From: Ilyomonas sp965277535
GTDB taxonomy: Bacteria; Bacteroidota; Bacteroidia; Chitinophagales; Chitinophagaceae
Direction of reading: 5' to 3'
DNA: 64,000 nt
Assembly (NCBI GenBank): GCA_965277535.1
Contig: OZ255825.1
Coordinates: forward strand, 310,001-374,000
Shown: in pieces, positions 55,598 to 63,511 of the stretch
Position numbering within the stretch: position 1 is the stretch's first letter
Layout of the letters: each line of letters opens with the position of its first letter
Program-made: the position numbers and the translations under genes
Notes under the pieces: model-generated
The model's input: the letters and a program-made list of their open reading frames with translations, nothing else
Database searches by the model: none
Told to the model about the DNA's origin: nothing

Positions 55598-56320
55598 ATG
55601 AGTGAAACATTGGATTACATTGATGCCTATTTTAATAAGGCGTTGAATGAAGAGGAACGAAAGCAGTTTGAAGCCCGTTGCAGTACCGATGATGATTTTG
55701 CCAGAGATGTGGCTTTTTATATTACAGCGAGAGATGTGGCACGGCAAGCGTTATTACGGCAAAAACAACAATGGAAAACGACAAACGAAACGGCGCCTGT
55801 AAGACCCAAAACTAAGCCACTTGTGCTACGATGGATACCTTATGCAGCAGCAGCGTGTTTGGTTTTTGTAATGGCATTTTATTTCTTATTTTCGTCAAAC
55901 AATTCAAGACAATTAGCCAATCGTTTTATAGAAGAAAAATATAGTCATCTAAGTCTTTTAATGGATGCTTCGAGAGATAGTATGCAGCTTGGAATGGATG
56001 CTTACAACAAAAAAAATTATAAAAAAGCCATTACCTACTTTGATGGTTTACGAATGAGAGACTCATTGAACAGCGATGCTAAAAGATTTGCCGGGGTTGT
56101 TTACCTGCAATTGAAGGATTACGACAAAGCATTACAATGTTTTCAAGAACTGTCTGCCTTGAAAGGATTCAGCAATAGTGGCGATTTTTTACAAGCCACA
56201 ACATTGTTAGAACGCAATACAAACGGTGATAAAGAAGCTGCTAAAGCATTGCTGGAAAAAGTGGTAAAAGAAAACGAAGACGAAAATGATATAGCGAAGA
56301 AGATGTTGGAAAAGTGGTGA
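55598..56320 (+). CDS. Putative membrane anti-sigma factor with periplasmic TPR
   Basis: 240 residues. The N-terminal cytoplasmic helices (ETLDYIDAYFNKALNEEE, about 4-50) resemble the short anti-sigma domain of Bacteroidota regulators, where the sigma would bind. One transmembrane helix is at 79-98 (WIPYAAAACLVFVMAFYFLF). The outer part from about 125 has TPR-like helical pairs (AYNKKNYKKAITYFDG, LQLKDYDKALQCFQEL). The gene lies 49 bp after the sigma factor. Its likely job is to hold the sigma until a signal or cut acts on the periplasmic TPR side. That the CHAT protease does the cutting is inference from the operon. Confidence 0.75.
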   Translation: MSETLDYIDAYFNKALNEEERKQFEARCSTDDDFARDVAFYITARDVARQALLRQKQQWKTTNETAPVRPKTKPLVLRWIPYAAAACLVFVMAFYFLFSSNNSRQLANRFIEEKYSHLSLLMDASRDSMQLGMDAYNKKNYKKAITYFDGLRMRDSLNSDAKRFAGVVYLQLKDYDKALQCFQELSALKGFSNSGDFLQATTLLERNTNGDKEAAKALLEKVVKENEDENDIAKKMLEKW

Positions 56321-56553
56321 GTAGCTATCCTTACAACATTGTTTGATAAAGAAAATGCCTGTGTTCTCAATTGTATGAGGTTTGTATGGTAAAGTAATAA
56401 TCAAAAGTAAAAAAGGGGTTGTTAACTATTGCGAAGCCAACTGTATTCTTTTAATTTTTATTTTTGAATTTGTTTTCATCATACATTTTATACTACCACC
56501 AAAAAGTACAATTTAATAATAATTTTTTTTCTCATTACTTAAATATTTCTATT

Positions 56554-56712
56554 ATGAAAACGCTAAGTGCAGTAAACAAAGACTTGACTAAGGTGGATAA
56601 TGACAATGAATCAGTCGACGAAACCTTAGAAGCAAATGAAGCCAGTGTAACGACCAAATCCGGCGGAATTAGTACTGGTGGAACTACACCGCCAGCACCG
56701 GGTACCAAATAA
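56554..56712 (+). CDS. 52-residue Gly/Thr/Pro-tailed small protein
   Basis: 52 residues from the ATG at 56554. The first 30 residues are acidic and charged (MKTLSAVNKDLTKVDNDNE), and the C-terminus is low-complexity, ending STGGTTPPAPGTK. No signal, no membrane helix. No family was recognised. It lies 233 bp after the anti-sigma gene, 86 bp before a related-looking small protein and upstream of the CHAT gene. The tail shares a GGT-x-PP-type pattern with the next protein. It could be a leader-type peptide, a protease substrate or a regulator. Confidence 0.6.
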   Translation: MKTLSAVNKDLTKVDNDNESVDETLEANEASVTTKSGGISTGGTTPPAPGTK

Positions 56713-56798
56713 ACATCTCTCTTTTTATAGTAAAATGTAAAGGAGTTGCCATCATGTAATCTAAGTACAATTACCTTCATAAAATAAAACGTTCAACC

Positions 56799-57020
56799 AT
56801 GGATAAGCAAACTACAATTAGTAAAGAAATACCGCCACCTAATGGACCAGGTAATGGTGGTACGTGGCCCCCAGGTACCGGACCAAAAATTGCGCTTGTT
56901 CTCCTTGTCCTTATTGTTATTGAATTGGCTTACTTGTGCATAGTTATAACCAATGCATCCCGAAATTTTAATAGTCCCACTACAAATACTAATGGAAATC
57001 GGGTTCTGACTCAACCGTAG
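56799..57020 (+). CDS. 73-residue small protein with Gly/Pro motif and one membrane helix
   Basis: 73 residues. N-terminus KEIPPPNGPGNGGTWPPGTGPK at 9-30 (given here as parts PPPNGPGNGG and TWPPGTGPK), then a single hydrophobic helix at 31-52 (ALVLLVLIVIELAYLCIVI), then a polar Asn/Thr/Ser-rich tail. It is probably an inner-membrane protein. The GGTWPP stretch recalls the tail GGTTPP of the preceding 52-residue protein, hinting at a common ancestry or shared binding partner. It lies 45 bp before the CHAT protease. Function unknown. Confidence 0.65.
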   Translation: MDKQTTISKEIPPPNGPGNGGTWPPGTGPKIALVLLVLIVIELAYLCIVITNASRNFNSPTTNTNGNRVLTQP

Positions 57021-57065
57021 TGCCACTAAGACCATTGAAATAAAGTGCCCGGAAAAAACTGAAAA

Positions 57066-59894
57066 TTGATACACCAACTAAAAAATATTGTTCTGGTGCA
57101 TTTTATTTTTTTGTTTTCATTGCAATGCTTTTCAAAAAATTGTAATGATTCGGCTACTGTTTATAACCAGGTTAAGTGTATAATAAACTCTTCCATTCCC
57201 GATAAAAGAAAATTATATGCCTTGCAAAGTTTAAAGAACGGAATTGATATACACCACAACAGAGTTGATTCAGGTTATGTATATTTACTAACAAAACTTT
57301 CAAAATACTATTTTATAGTAAATCAAACAATAGACTCGGCTATACAATATAATCTACTTGCAATCGAAATAAATAATTCTATTCAATTTAAACTCTCAAA
57401 TTATAAACTCGTAAATGCTTATTATAATCTTGGAGTTTATTATTGGGAACAGCAACATAACAGTGTAGGACTTTTTTATTTTGATACCGTTATTCTTTTC
57501 AATTTTAAATATGATCCCGACAATTACTTATTTGATGCCAGGTTGTATCGAGCGAGCATTTATTTTTTTAAAGGCGATTATCAAAACGCAATTAATGAAT
57601 ATGAAGTTATCATTAACAATGATAGCTTAAAAAATAATAACGATTCCTCTTATCTTATTACATCACTTAATTTTCAGGCGCAAGCCTATTTATTTCAAAA
57701 CGAATGGGTGCAGGCGCTTGCTAAAGTAGAAGAGGTATTGCCACTCGCCAAACAAAAACAACTTCGTTATGATTTGGCTACAGCTTATAAAACCAAAGCC
57801 TTCATACTTGAAAAACAGCAAAAATATAGTCAGTCAGAATTTAATTTTATAAGCGCTATAAAGGAAAGAATGAGTTTTGAAGAAAAAATCAATAAGCTTA
57901 AAAATGGCGCCATTGCCAGAGATTATAATGATTTGGGTAATTTCTATCAAAGAAGCTTAGAAAACTATGGCAAGGCAGACGAATGCTATCGTACTACTAT
58001 AAAATATGCTAACAAAATAAGTGATAAAAATGAATGTGCTTCAACGTTATTTATGGCATATGAAAACTTAGCTATGAATGCTGTTAAGAAAAATGAAATC
58101 AACAAAGCCACCCAATATTATCAAACTTCTCTTGCGTCTATAAACCTTGTAACTTCTAACTTCTTGTTCAACAATCCTACCGCTGACCAACTGATTGCAT
58201 CTGTTCAGAATGATGAGCTTACTACCAGTTTTCTCTTTGGAAAAGTAAATTTGCTATTGAAGTTATATAACAAAAACAAAAACAAAATTTACCTAAAGGC
58301 TTGTTTGGAAACAGCGTTATTTGCTGATTCGGTAATTACACAAATGCGATATCAACAAGTTGAAGAAAAAAGTAAACTCTACTGGAGAAATGAAACCAGA
58401 GACTTTTTTAATAGTGTTATTGAAACTTGCTATTTATCTGCTGATGCGAACAAGGCATTTTATTTTTTAGAAAGGAGTCGTGCTGTGTTGTTAAACGATC
58501 AATTGAGCGAGTTAGATGCATCTTCAACCTTATCTTCAGAAGATACTCAAGAAAAAGAAAAGTTGGAAACAAAACTTGTACAATTGCAGCAACAACTTTT
58601 AGTGCAAACGCCTTCTTCAAGTGCATATTATGAGGTAGAAAAAAAAGCATTACAAACCAAAGATTCGCTCGAGCACTTCATCAAATCTCTCGAAAAAAAA
58701 TATCCTCTTTACTATCAATACAAATATGCTGACGATGTTCCTTCGCTTCAATCGCTACAAAAATATGTGATGCAACACAACCAAAGCTTCGTGTATTATT
58801 TCATGAATGATTCTGCTATGTATGCACTGGCAATCACAAAAAATAAAACCAACTTTATAAAAATACCAGCAAGCGATTTTAATAACCAACAATTATTTCA
58901 GTTTATCAGGCTTTGCAGCGATAAACAACAACTCAACGGCAACTATCCTCTGTATTGCTCCTTATCACAAACCATCTACAAAAAATTATTTGAGCTGTTA
59001 CAAATACCAAAAGGGAATGTTGCCATTTGCACCGACAATTTTTTCATTCCTTTTGAAGCGTTGTGCAGTGATGACAAGGGAAAAGATTTTTTGCTGAACG
59101 ACTACAATTTTAGTTATGTCTACTCAGCACGTTCCCTGATGAAGCCGTTTGCAACAAAAGCTGCAAGTGGCGATTTCATTGGGTTTGCGCCGGTTTCGTT
59201 TTCGTCTTCATTGGCTGTTCCTGATTTGCAGCAATCTGCCACTGCACTACAAAACACAGCTCAATTTTACAGTAACTCTACTTTGTTCATAGGAGAACAA
59301 GCTTCGCGGCAAAGCTTTTTTAGCAATGCTTCTAAATATTCAGTTGTTACCATATTTTCACATGCCAAAGCCGATACCACCGATGCCGAGCCAGAACTGT
59401 TTATGCAGGATGCTGTGATTCATCTTTCTGAACTACAACGGCTCAACAATCCTTCCATTCAATTTGTTTTATTGAGCGCCTGCCAAACCAATATTGGTAA
59501 GAATGCAACCGGCGAAGGGATTTACAGTTTGGCAAGAGGTTTTGCATCAGCCGGCATTTCAGCAGTATCAGCTACTTTATGGAAAGCCGATGAAGAAGCC
59601 ATTTATCAAATTTCAACCAAGTTCAACGAATATCTATCGCAAGGCATGAACAAAAGTGAGGCCTTGCAAAAAGCAAAATTGTGGTATTTACAAAACGCCG
59701 ATCATGAACATACTATGCCTTATTATTGGGCAAATATGGTGCTGATAGGAAGTTCGCAACCTATTGTTCTTACAAGCTCAAGCCATTTGTGGTTATGGGT
59801 TTCAGCGATTGTTGTTGGGTTTGTTTTTACCGCTTTTTTGGTTTACCGCTTCTCTTTTAAAAACAAAAGAATTACAACTCCAAACAACAAATAA
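57066..59894 (+). CDS. TPR-CHAT caspase-like protease, exported and membrane-anchored
   Basis: 942 residues from a TTG at 57066; the in-frame stop at 57060-57062 excludes an upstream start. An N-terminal signal sequence (NIVLVHFIFLFSLQCFS) is followed by TPR-like helices to about residue 450, a coiled-coil-like part (about 480-545), then the CHAT domain at about 570-898 with the His766 (FSHAKA) and Cys806 (LLSACQT) dyad of caspase-like peptidases. A single C-terminal helix at 907-928 and a basic tail (FKNKRITTPNNK) place the body in the periplasm. By family it cuts a protein partner. The nearby anti-sigma and small proteins are candidate substrates. Confidence 0.88.
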   Translation: MIHQLKNIVLVHFIFLFSLQCFSKNCNDSATVYNQVKCIINSSIPDKRKLYALQSLKNGIDIHHNRVDSGYVYLLTKLSKYYFIVNQTIDSAIQYNLLAIEINNSIQFKLSNYKLVNAYYNLGVYYWEQQHNSVGLFYFDTVILFNFKYDPDNYLFDARLYRASIYFFKGDYQNAINEYEVIINNDSLKNNNDSSYLITSLNFQAQAYLFQNEWVQALAKVEEVLPLAKQKQLRYDLATAYKTKAFILEKQQKYSQSEFNFISAIKERMSFEEKINKLKNGAIARDYNDLGNFYQRSLENYGKADECYRTTIKYANKISDKNECASTLFMAYENLAMNAVKKNEINKATQYYQTSLASINLVTSNFLFNNPTADQLIASVQNDELTTSFLFGKVNLLLKLYNKNKNKIYLKACLETALFADSVITQMRYQQVEEKSKLYWRNETRDFFNSVIETCYLSADANKAFYFLERSRAVLLNDQLSELDASSTLSSEDTQEKEKLETKLVQLQQQLLVQTPSSSAYYEVEKKALQTKDSLEHFIKSLEKKYPLYYQYKYADDVPSLQSLQKYVMQHNQSFVYYFMNDSAMYALAITKNKTNFIKIPASDFNNQQLFQFIRLCSDKQQLNGNYPLYCSLSQTIYKKLFELLQIPKGNVAICTDNFFIPFEALCSDDKGKDFLLNDYNFSYVYSARSLMKPFATKAASGDFIGFAPVSFSSSLAVPDLQQSATALQNTAQFYSNSTLFIGEQASRQSFFSNASKYSVVTIFSHAKADTTDAEPELFMQDAVIHLSELQRLNNPSIQFVLLSACQTNIGKNATGEGIYSLARGFASAGISAVSATLWKADEEAIYQISTKFNEYLSQGMNKSEALQKAKLWYLQNADHEHTMPYYWANMVLIGSSQPIVLTSSSHLWLWVSAIVVGFVFTAFLVYRFSFKNKRITTPNNK

Positions 59895-59914
59895 ATTCGG
59901 GCAAAACCAAACCT

Positions 59915-61633
59915 TTAAATGTTCCCTTTCTTCAATTCATCAACCGCATAATTGGCTGCACGTGCTGTTAATGCCATAAAAGTTAACGATGGATTTTGTG
60001 TAGAAGTCGAGGTCATGCAGGCGCCATCCGTTACAAACACATTCAGGCAATTGTGAAACTGGTTGTGCGCATTCAACAATGATGTTTTTGGGTCTTTACC
60101 CATTCGGCATCCGCCCATTTCATGAATGTCCAAACCCGGCGCCTGTTGGCTATTGTGTGTGGCAATGTCATTGCAGCCCGCTTTATCAAACATTTCGGAA
60201 GCAGTTGTAAAAAAGTCGTTCATACTTTTTACATCATTATCGTCATAATCTATAGACGTTATCAACTGCGGAATGCCCCATGCATCTACTTTGTCTTTGC
60301 TTAACCGAAGATGATTCGTTTCTTTAGGTATGGTTTCGCCCTGCATCATCACACTCACATACCAGTTGCCGGCTTCGCTGATGGCATCTTTAAAATCACC
60401 GCCAATTCCATCTTCATGAACCTGGGCCCTGCCTGCACCAAAAAAGGTCATGTAGCCGCGCAAAAAATCGGTTTCCTGTTTATGCACATTTCTAAAGTTG
60501 GGCATCATAGGTTGGGTAGGTCGCCTGCCTAAATAATATTTGTCCTGTGGTCCGTCGTACGATGCGCTTACCGTGCCGCGATAATTGTGAAAAGCAACGT
60601 ATTTGCCCAGCAAACCATTGTCGTTTCCAAAGCCATTGGGGAAGCGCAAAGAGGTTGAATTGAGTAATAGTAAATTGCTGTTTAAACAAGCTGCATTTAC
60701 AAAAATGACCGGAGCAAAATATTCAGTAGCCTCCTTTGTTTTTGCATCAATGACATGCACGCCGGTTGCTTTTCCCCTCTTATCATCATAAAGAATGGAA
60801 TGCACAACGCTATCCGTTGCAATGGTAAGATTGCCCGTTTTTAAAGCCCAGGGAATGGTGGAAGAATTAGAACTGAAATAGCCGCCGTAAGGGCATCCAC
60901 GCTCACACATGCTGCGCGCCTGGCATTGATTTCTGCCTTGTTCAACATGCACTTGTTGAGGCTTCGTTAGGTGTGCACATCTGCCTTGCACTACAAACCT
61001 GTCTTTGTAATTGCTTCTTATGTTTTGAGTGATCTCTTTCTCCACCACATTCATTTCCCAAGGCGGAAGAAATTCGCCATCCGGCAAAGTATCTACGCCA
61101 TCTTTGTTTCCGCTGATGCCGGCAAATTTCTCAACATAAGAATACCAGGGCGCAAGGTCTTCATAACGGATGGGCCAATCCACGGCAAAACCATCGCGTG
61201 CCGGACCTTCAAAGTCGTATTTACTCCAGCGTTGTGTTTGTCTTGCCCACAACAAACTTTTGCCGCCCACCTGGTAGCCGCGAATCCAATCGTAAGGCTT
61301 TTCCTGTATGTAAGGATGTTCGGTGTCTTTTACAAAAAAGTGTTGCGAAGTTTCATTAAAGGCATAACAACGGCTTACCACAGGGTTGGCTTCTGTGATG
61401 GCTAACGGCATTTTTTCGTGGTGCGGAAATTCCCAGGGCGCTTTGGTTGCGGTGGGATAATCCTTTAAATGCACCACATTTCTGCCACGTTCAACCATTA
61501 ATGTTTTCAAGCCGCGGTCGCAGAGTTCTTTGGCAGCCCAGCCACCGCTGATGCCGCTGCCAATAACAATGGCATCGTACGAGTTTTGTTTTACTCCTTT
61601 TGTGTTGATGTATGCAGTAGAATCGTTTGGCAT
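59915..61633 (-). CDS. GMC-family FAD oxidoreductase, second copy
   Basis: 572 residues from the ATG at 61631-61633. FAD loop IVIGSGISGGWAAKEL, the blocks GYQVGGKSLLWARQTQRW, CYAFNETSQHFFVKDTEHPY and the C-terminal HEMGGCRMG...TDGACMTSTSTQNPSLT all match the protein at 18787-20517, with which it also shares YDWIRGYQVGG. No signal peptide. Its neighbours are unrelated: the CHAT protease stop is 20 bp away in convergent orientation. It may take a different sugar, or be a duplicate serving the same locus. Confidence 0.9.
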   Translation of the reverse strand: MPNDSTAYINTKGVKQNSYDAIVIGSGISGGWAAKELCDRGLKTLMVERGRNVVHLKDYPTATKAPWEFPHHEKMPLAITEANPVVSRCYAFNETSQHFFVKDTEHPYIQEKPYDWIRGYQVGGKSLLWARQTQRWSKYDFEGPARDGFAVDWPIRYEDLAPWYSYVEKFAGISGNKDGVDTLPDGEFLPPWEMNVVEKEITQNIRSNYKDRFVVQGRCAHLTKPQQVHVEQGRNQCQARSMCERGCPYGGYFSSNSSTIPWALKTGNLTIATDSVVHSILYDDKRGKATGVHVIDAKTKEATEYFAPVIFVNAACLNSNLLLLNSTSLRFPNGFGNDNGLLGKYVAFHNYRGTVSASYDGPQDKYYLGRRPTQPMMPNFRNVHKQETDFLRGYMTFFGAGRAQVHEDGIGGDFKDAISEAGNWYVSVMMQGETIPKETNHLRLSKDKVDAWGIPQLITSIDYDDNDVKSMNDFFTTASEMFDKAGCNDIATHNSQQAPGLDIHEMGGCRMGKDPKTSLLNAHNQFHNCLNVFVTDGACMTSTSTQNPSLTFMALTARAANYAVDELKKGNI

Positions 61634-62174
61634 AAGCAATCTGATTTTTTGTACGTTTCAAAAGTAAAGAAAGCTATGAGTTGTGAAGGGATTTTTAACT
61701 TGTGAATGGTGAGTAGTGAGTGAATAAAGCGAACAGATTCAATGGATGTAGACAGGATTTATTGTATTACACAGATGGCTTCGTTCCTCGCCATGACGAT
61801 GCACTTTGGAATTGCTCAATATTTATTTAACTGCTGATGGGCTGCGGGATGTGCAGCAGCTACCCCGCTGAAGGTCTTGTGTAGCGCGGCTTTGCGGCGG
61901 AGTAGTGCAAACAGCCCGAACAAAAGTTCAATTAATAACTGAACAATCAGAGCCCCAAAATATGAACGAAAACAAACCTTCAAAAAATCAAACGAAAACA
62001 AATCATAAAATATCAACAAAAACAAATCCTTCCAATCCGTGCACGAAGTCCGTGTCATCCGTGTTCCATTCACATCATTTTACAAAACATTCAATATTCA
62101 ATTAACCATATTCCATTGACAATCCCTTACCTTCGCCGCCCGAATTTCATTTTTTAACAAACAAAAACAGGGTA
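61634..62174. other. Intergenic region with dispersed-repeat words
   Basis: 541 bases before rpsF with no supported gene. Around 61775-61803 it contains a copy of the widespread bacterial repeat word (GGCTTCGTTCCTCGCCATGA), and near 62040-62070 a repeat of the AATCCGTG...TCATCCGTGTTCC type. AT-rich runs at the right end probably hold the ribosomal operon promoter, but no exact TAnnTTTG element was found. No RNA gene was recognised. Confidence 0.5.
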
Positions 62175-62534
62175 ATGAACAATTATGAATTGATGGTGAT
62201 TTTTACCCCTGTGCTTTCTGAAGACGAGTTTAAAACGGTTCAGAAAAAGTACACCGATTTCATTACAGAAAACGGTGGCGAAATTGTGCACAGCAATCCC
62301 TGGGGTTTAAAATCGCTGGCGTATCCTATACAAAAAAAGACTACCGGAATTTATTGGGTAGTTGAGTATAGTGCGCCATCCAGCTTCAATGAAAAGCTCA
62401 AAATTCAAATTCTGCGCGACGAGCAGGTAATGCGCTTTATGTACACAGCGTTAGACAAATATGCTGTGGAATACAACGCAAAAAAAAGAAACAACTTTTC
62501 ACAACCTCAAAATGCGGAGGTAGAAAATGCCTAA
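62175..62534 (+). CDS. rpsF: 30S ribosomal protein S6
   Basis: 119 residues, start ATG at 62175 (MNNYELMVIF). S6 fold marks are NYELMVIFTPVLSEDEF, GGEIVHSNPWGLKSLAYPIQKKTTGIYWVVEY and ILRDEQVMRFM. It binds 16S rRNA with S18 in the platform. It overlaps rpsR by 8 bp. First gene of the S6-S18-L9 operon. Confidence 0.97.
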   Translation: MNNYELMVIFTPVLSEDEFKTVQKKYTDFITENGGEIVHSNPWGLKSLAYPIQKKTTGIYWVVEYSAPSSFNEKLKIQILRDEQVMRFMYTALDKYAVEYNAKKRNNFSQPQNAEVENA

Positions 62535-62793
62535 AACAAACGACATTAAGTATTTAACCGCCATCAAACAGGAAAAACCAAAGAAGAAATTCAGCCGTTT
62601 TGAAAAGTATGGCATTAAATACATTGACTACAAAGACATTGAATTTTTAAAGAAATTCATTAACGAGCAAGGTAAAATTTTGCCGCGCCGTTTAAGTGGT
62701 AACTCTTTAAAATACCAGCGCAAAGTATCGGATGCCATTAAGAAAGCGCGCCAGATGGCGTTGCTGCCTTATGTAACTGATTTATTAAAATAA
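62527..62793 (+). CDS. rpsR: 30S ribosomal protein S18
   Basis: 88 residues, start at 62527, overlapping the rpsF stop by 8 bp. Marks are KYIDYKDIEFLKKFINEQGKILPRRLSGNSLKYQRKVSDAIKKARQMALLPYV. No cysteines, so this S18 is the zinc-independent type. It pairs with S6 on the 30S platform. Confidence 0.97.
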   Translation: MPKTNDIKYLTAIKQEKPKKKFSRFEKYGIKYIDYKDIEFLKKFINEQGKILPRRLSGNSLKYQRKVSDAIKKARQMALLPYVTDLLK

Positions 62794-62801
62794 TAGCTTC
62801 G

Positions 62802-62859
62802 AGCTATGAGCTTTGAGCTGCGAGAATGGCTCATAGCTCACGGCTCAAAGCTCATAGCT
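62802..62859. repeat. Palindromic repeat between rpsR and rplI
   Basis: Perfect 17-bp inverted arms at 62802-62818 (AGCTATGAGCTTTGAGC) and 62843-62859. The element lies 8 bases after the rpsR stop and 12 bases before the rplI ATG, interrupting the ribosomal operon leader of rplI. It is built from agctcatagctcaaagct-type words that occur as dispersed repeats. It may fold into a hairpin and affect rplI translation. Confidence 0.8.
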
Positions 62860-62871
62860 AAAACACAAATC

Positions 62872-63318
62872 ATGCAAGTAATATTAGTTCAGGATGTAGA
62901 TAACCTGGGCGGCGCCAATGAACTGGCAACTGTAAAAAACGGTTATGCCCGCAATTATCTCATTCCCAAAAAACTGGCGGTAGAAGCCAATTCTTCCAAC
63001 CTGAAACAGTTGGAAGAAAAACAAAAAGTAAAAGCGAAGAAAGAAGCCGCAATGCTGGCTGAAATTAACAAGGTAATTGCTGTTTTGAAGGAATCGCCTG
63101 TTAAGGTAACTGCTAAAACAGGCACCAGCGGTAAAATATTTGGTTCGGTTACATCGTTACAGATAGCGAGAGCGATCCGCGATCAGAAAGGTTATGAAAT
63201 TGACCGCAAACGCATTCACATTATAGACGACGTAAAAGAATTGGGAACCTACAAAGCCTCAGTGGATTTTGGTAATGGTAACAACACCGAAGTTGAATTT
63301 GAAGTGGTAGGTGAATAA
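62872..63318 (+). CDS. rplI: 50S ribosomal protein L9
   Basis: 148 residues from the ATG at 62872 (MQVILVQDVDNLG); the 22-codon in-frame extension upstream is repeat-derived and not conserved. Marks are the N-terminal L9 domain QDVDNLGGANELATVKNGYARNYLIPKKLA, the long linker helix and the C-terminal GKIFGSVTSLQIARAI. Third gene of the S6-S18-L9 operon, set apart by a palindromic insertion. Confidence 0.96.
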   Translation: MQVILVQDVDNLGGANELATVKNGYARNYLIPKKLAVEANSSNLKQLEEKQKVKAKKEAAMLAEINKVIAVLKESPVKVTAKTGTSGKIFGSVTSLQIARAIRDQKGYEIDRKRIHIIDDVKELGTYKASVDFGNGNNTEVEFEVVGE

Positions 63319-63344
63319 ACGAGTTATACTACTTATATCAATCA

Positions 63345-63373
63345 GCCTGCATCATTCCTGGTGCGGGCTTTTT
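63345..63373 (+). terminator. Rho-independent terminator after rplI
   Basis: Stem GCCTGCATC at 63345-63353 with GGTGCGGGC at 63360-63368 (two G-U pairs), loop 6 bases, followed by TTTTT at 63369-63373. It lies 26 bases after the rplI stop. Confidence 0.8.
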
Positions 63374-63511
63374 CTTGACCACGATTTAGAGAGATTCTTC
63401 TGATTAGGAAGATTGTTTTATCTTTCGAAACAGATTTTATTCATCTTGCACATCTTCTTAATCTACCCAAATCACCTTTATCTTTACACCCTTTTCAAAT
63501 CAAGAGTTTCA

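Larger units (their letters stand above)
1592..60745. repeat. Dispersed 11-mer GCAAAAMCAAA (M = A or C), 32 copies
   Basis: By-eye scan. GCAAAAACAAA or its complement begins at 7374, 16541, 16734, 18680, 19357, 19619, 23832, 23848, 33301, 33343, 35572, 36195, 39103, 40191, 40621, 44263, 46108, 48100, 51678, 52373 and 60735 (21 copies, roughly even between strands). GCAAAACCAAA begins at 1592, 3827, 10705, 23747, 25412, 29346, 31955, 35906, 38845, 49901 and 59901 (11 copies). The coordinates listed are the left ends on the plus strand. Copies fall in several reading frames and in gaps, often with a GG at the front. GCAAAAGCAAA was noticed only once. Confidence 0.7.

Noticed and set aside
54964..59894. 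CRISPR type III-E (Craspase-like) locus
   Set aside because: The TPR-CHAT and sigma pairing recalls Craspase, but there is no Cas7-like effector, no repeat array and no Csx30 homologue recognised.
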